Shown: positions 4,985 through 7,161 of the stretch, in pieces | How positions within the stretch are numbered: position 1 is the first letter of the stretch | Layout: the number at the start of each line of letters is the position of its first letter | The notes under the pieces: generated by a model | The model's input: only the letters and a program-made list of their open reading frames with translations | Told to the model about the DNA's origin: nothing | The model's database searches: none | Program-made: the position numbers and the translations under genes | DNA from: Bacillota bacterium | Lineage (GTDB): Bacteria; Bacillota; Clostridia; Oscillospirales; Acutalibacteraceae | NCBI GenBank assembly: GCA_023420245.1 | Contig: JAEZWL010000137.1 | Location: 1 to 7,161 of the forward strand | DNA length: 7,161 bases | Direction of reading: 5' to 3'

Positions 4985-6184
4985 TTAGGAGGTTCGCTTT
5001 TTCGCGTCTGCCGAGAACATCTTCTGCAAGGTTTGCTGGTCAGCCACCCCGGTTACAGTCAGACCATTCAGCAGCTGGAAGTCCTTCACGCTCTGCACGG
5101 TACCGTCACCGTAAAGCCCGGTGGGCTTTACAAATAAATAGCCTAGCTCCTGCAAACGGTTTTGCAGCTTTTTAACCTCGTCACCCTGATCATCCTTTTT
5201 CAAGGTTCCTGCCGGTGTGCCTGCGGACGAAGCTCCGGAGGACGCTGTTGAGGAAGCGGAGGGAGTCTTCTCCGGAGTGGAGGAGGAGCTTTTCAAAAGC
5301 TCGGGATAAACCGTTCCGGCCATAAAGCTCACCGACTCCGTCATCCCTCTGCCCTGCAAAAGCATCAGACTTGGCTTCATCTCATAAACGCGGTTTTCCT
5401 TCACCGCAGTCAGCTTTTGGTACTCTGTGGAAGCCTTCAGCTTTTCCTTCAGCCCCATCGGGCAGAAAATATATTTCGGGTCAACCATCAGCAAATCATT
5501 GATTTCCATTTTATTGTTGGTTCCGTCGGATGCGGCATTCACCAGCCCTGCCGATTCAATCAGCTTGCCCTCCAGCGTATCGCCCGTTACCACGCCGCCC
5601 TGGTCATCATAAAGATACGCAACCGAGGTGGGAATATCAGTTTTTGGGATGATACGGCTGATGTCATCAATGGTAAGAAAAATGCCCTGAGATATTTTCT
5701 GACCGCGCGTATAGCCGGTTTTCGCCCCGTTGAGCGCAGCGCCGACCTGCGAATACAGTCTGTCTAAATCCTCGCGCCCGGTCGCCCGCGCAATTGCCAG
5801 TACGGTAATGCCGTTCTTTTCCAGCGCTTCGGTCTGCTCCTTGGTCAGCTCGGTGTCGGTCAAAACCAGATTAACGTCAAGACCCTTCAACCGCTCCGCG
5901 TCGTCGGCGGTCACATCGGGAAGAACAGAAAGATCGCTCTGGGTGCACTGTGCGCTCTTTGCTTTCAAGCTGACTTCATAGTCCATCGCCAGAATCACGT
6001 CCGCCAGATTTTCTGAAAGCACCGCAACGCCGGTGGGTTTTTCTTTAATGGTAACCGAACCGACGGTAACCGGATAATCCTGCACCCCCGCGCCGGAGGA
6101 TATATCGTTTTGCGGACCGCAGGCGGCAAACGCCGACAACAGAAAGCTTATACAAAGAAATACTGCGGTAATCTTTTTCAGCAT
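4985..6184 (-). CDS. Lipoprotein: BtuF/FhuD-like substrate-binding domain fused to a peptidoglycan-binding domain
   Basis: A 399-residue secreted lipoprotein. Residues 1-21 are a signal with lipobox FAA before Cys22. Residues about 37-296 resemble the periplasmic-binding fold of iron-siderophore and cobalamin receptors: PTGVAVLSENLADVILAMDY (50-69), VLPDVTADDAERLKGLDVNLVLTD (87-110), VVTGDTLEGKLIESAGLVN (198-216) and a final AVKENRVYEM stretch. A Ser/Thr/Ala/Pro linker (299-325) leads to a peptidoglycan-binding type 1 domain (328-391) with QGDEVKKLQNRLQELGY and GLYGDGTVQSVKDFQ. That fusion is unusual. No permease or transporter ATPase is adjacent, so it may not serve a normal importer. The start is the ATG at 6184, placed seven bases after GGAG; an in-frame TTG at 6190 is only one base after it. 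It lies 27 bases after the ATPase gene, probably one operon. Ligand unknown. Confidence 0.82.
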   Translation of the reverse strand: MLKKITAVFLCISFLLSAFAACGPQNDISSGAGVQDYPVTVGSVTIKEKPTGVAVLSENLADVILAMDYEVSLKAKSAQCTQSDLSVLPDVTADDAERLKGLDVNLVLTDTELTKEQTEALEKNGITVLAIARATGREDLDRLYSQVGAALNGAKTGYTRGQKISQGIFLTIDDISRIIPKTDIPTSVAYLYDDQGGVVTGDTLEGKLIESAGLVNAASDGTNNKMEINDLLMVDPKYIFCPMGLKEKLKASTEYQKLTAVKENRVYEMKPSLMLLQGRGMTESVSFMAGTVYPELLKSSSSTPEKTPSASSTASSGASSAGTPAGTLKKDDQGDEVKKLQNRLQELGYLFVKPTGLYGDGTVQSVKDFQLLNGLTVTGVADQQTLQKMFSADAKKRTS

Positions 6185-6191
6185 GATCAAT

Positions 6192-6195
6192 CTCC
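6192..6195 (-). promoter_or_regulatory. Ribosome binding site that fixes the lipoprotein start
   Basis: On the minus strand AAAGGAGA contains GGAG at 6195-6192, seven bases before the ATG at 6184. The upstream in-frame TTG at 6190 almost touches the site and is rejected. Confidence 0.75.
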
Positions 6196-6211
6196 TTTTG
6201 TTTCAGTCGTG

Positions 6212-7161
6212 TTAAATCTCCTGCCCGAGCCTGATTCGTGCCTGCGCGTCGTCGATAAACTGCTTCGCGCAGCGCGGAGAGCGTCCGCCGCGCGCCGTCG
6301 CCCAGCGCTCCGCACCCTTTTCCAGCTCTTCGACGCGGTCGTCAAGACCGCGCTGCTTCGCAAGCTGGCGGATAATCTCAAGATAACGCTCACGGTCGGG
6401 CAGAATATAGTTGATGGAAAGACCGAAGCGGTCCGCCAGTGAAAGGCTTTCCTGAATGGTATCGCCCCTATGGATTTCGTCCCCCTCGCGGTCGGAAAAG
6501 GTCTCCCGAATCAGATGGCGGCGGTTTGAGGTCGCGTAAATCAGGGTATTGTCCGGCCGCGCCGCCAGCCCGCCTTCGAGCACGGCCTTGAGCGAGGCGT
6601 AGGTATCGTCTTGTTTCGAGAAGGAAAGATCGTCAATAAAAATGATAAACCTGGATGGCTTCGCGGCAATTTCCTCCACAAGAATCGGAAAATCCATCAG
6701 GGATTCCTTCGGCATCTCGATCACGCGCAGCCCTTGCGGATAAAATTCGTTTAAAAGCGCCTTTACTGTAGAGGATTTCCCCGTGCCACGGTCGCCGTAA
6801 AGCAGGCAGTTGTTCGCGGGAAAGCCCTGTAAAAACGCCTGTGTATTGTCAATCGCAAGCTTGCGCTGCAGCTCGTAGCCTTTGAGGTCGGTCAGCTTCG
6901 TTTTATCGGGATAGGCGACCGGCTCAATCTTTTTATCGCGCCAGATGAAAGCACGGTAACGCGCGTACATGCCGCAGCCGTTTTCGCGGTAATACGCCGT
7001 CATTTTCCGGATGCAGTCCTTCAGGTCGCCCCGCAGCGCGCCGACCGGCTCTCCGGTCTTCCAGAGCGGAAGCTGAAGCTCCCGGATTTCATCCTTCCAT
7101 TCGCAATCCGTCAGCAGCTCCTGAGGCGTAATCGAGGAAATATCCAGAATAATCTTTAAAT
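6212..7161 (-). CDS. DUF815-family AAA-type ATPase (partial, N-terminus off right edge)
   Basis: A P-loop ATPase of the DUF815 family; its biological role is poorly known. The reading frame stays open to the window edge, so an internal ATG at 7003 is not the start; 315 complete residues are visible. Walker A is GDRGTGKSS (bases 6770-6796), within NNCLLYGDRGTGKSSTVKAL. Walker B is FIIFIDDLSF, sensor-1-like is LIYATSNRRHL, and SLSLADRFGLSINY follows. A helical C-terminal part ends GQEI. The pre-P-loop segment LKGYELQRKLAIDNTQAFLQG is also characteristic. Family members are about 400-430 residues, so roughly the first quarter is missing. It is probably cytoplasmic. The stop lies 27 bases before the lipoprotein start, implying a shared transcript, but a functional link is inference. 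Confidence 0.88.
   Translation of the reverse strand, partial: LKIILDISSITPQELLTDCEWKDEIRELQLPLWKTGEPVGALRGDLKDCIRKMTAYYRENGCGMYARYRAFIWRDKKIEPVAYPDKTKLTDLKGYELQRKLAIDNTQAFLQGFPANNCLLYGDRGTGKSSTVKALLNEFYPQGLRVIEMPKESLMDFPILVEEIAAKPSRFIIFIDDLSFSKQDDTYASLKAVLEGGLAARPDNTLIYATSNRRHLIRETFSDREGDEIHRGDTIQESLSLADRFGLSINYILPDRERYLEIIRQLAKQRGLDDRVEELEKGAERWATARGGRSPRCAKQFIDDAQARIRLGQEI

Overview
The window looks like chromosomal DNA from a low-to-mid GC Firmicute, most likely a member of the Clostridia (Oscillospirales-like). This is an inference from the gene families, the lipoprotein-type solute-binding proteins with Ser/Ala-rich linkers, the strong AGGAG-type ribosome binding sites and the housekeeping-type promoters. 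No RNA marker gene is present to fix the taxonomy.

Layout, left to right. (1) 1-761, minus strand: the N-terminal three quarters of a galactose/methyl-galactoside binding lipoprotein (MglB type). It runs off the left edge, where the rest of the sugar ABC transporter would be expected. (2) 762-1110: a divergent regulatory gap with a minus-strand promoter region, a perfect 16-base palindrome (likely operator) and a good plus-strand promoter. (3) 1111-4321, plus strand: three cytoplasmic enzymes, namely a class A beta-lactamase-fold serine hydrolase, a D-aminoacylase-type amidohydrolase and an S66 LD-carboxypeptidase (TTG start). The last two are 28 bases apart, and the set ends at a strong intrinsic terminator. 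Their shared theme is D-amino-acid-containing peptides, so a muropeptide salvage role is likely. (4) 4373-4984: about 610 bases with no credible protein gene but dense in RNA-like structure. It holds a near-consensus promoter, several hairpin terminators on both strands, a 15/16-base inverted repeat enclosing about 225 bases, a long imperfect helix and repeated 9-mers. (5) 4985-7161, minus strand: an AAA-type ATPase of the DUF815 family, entering from the right edge, followed 27 bases later by a lipoprotein. That lipoprotein joins a BtuF/FhuD-like binding domain to a C-terminal peptidoglycan-binding domain.

The most interesting part is the non-coding locus 4432-4981. It may encode one or two unrecognised structured RNAs, with conflicting strand evidence. 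The lipoprotein fusion and the peptide-recycling set are the next most notable items. All family assignments come from motifs read by eye; no database search was run.
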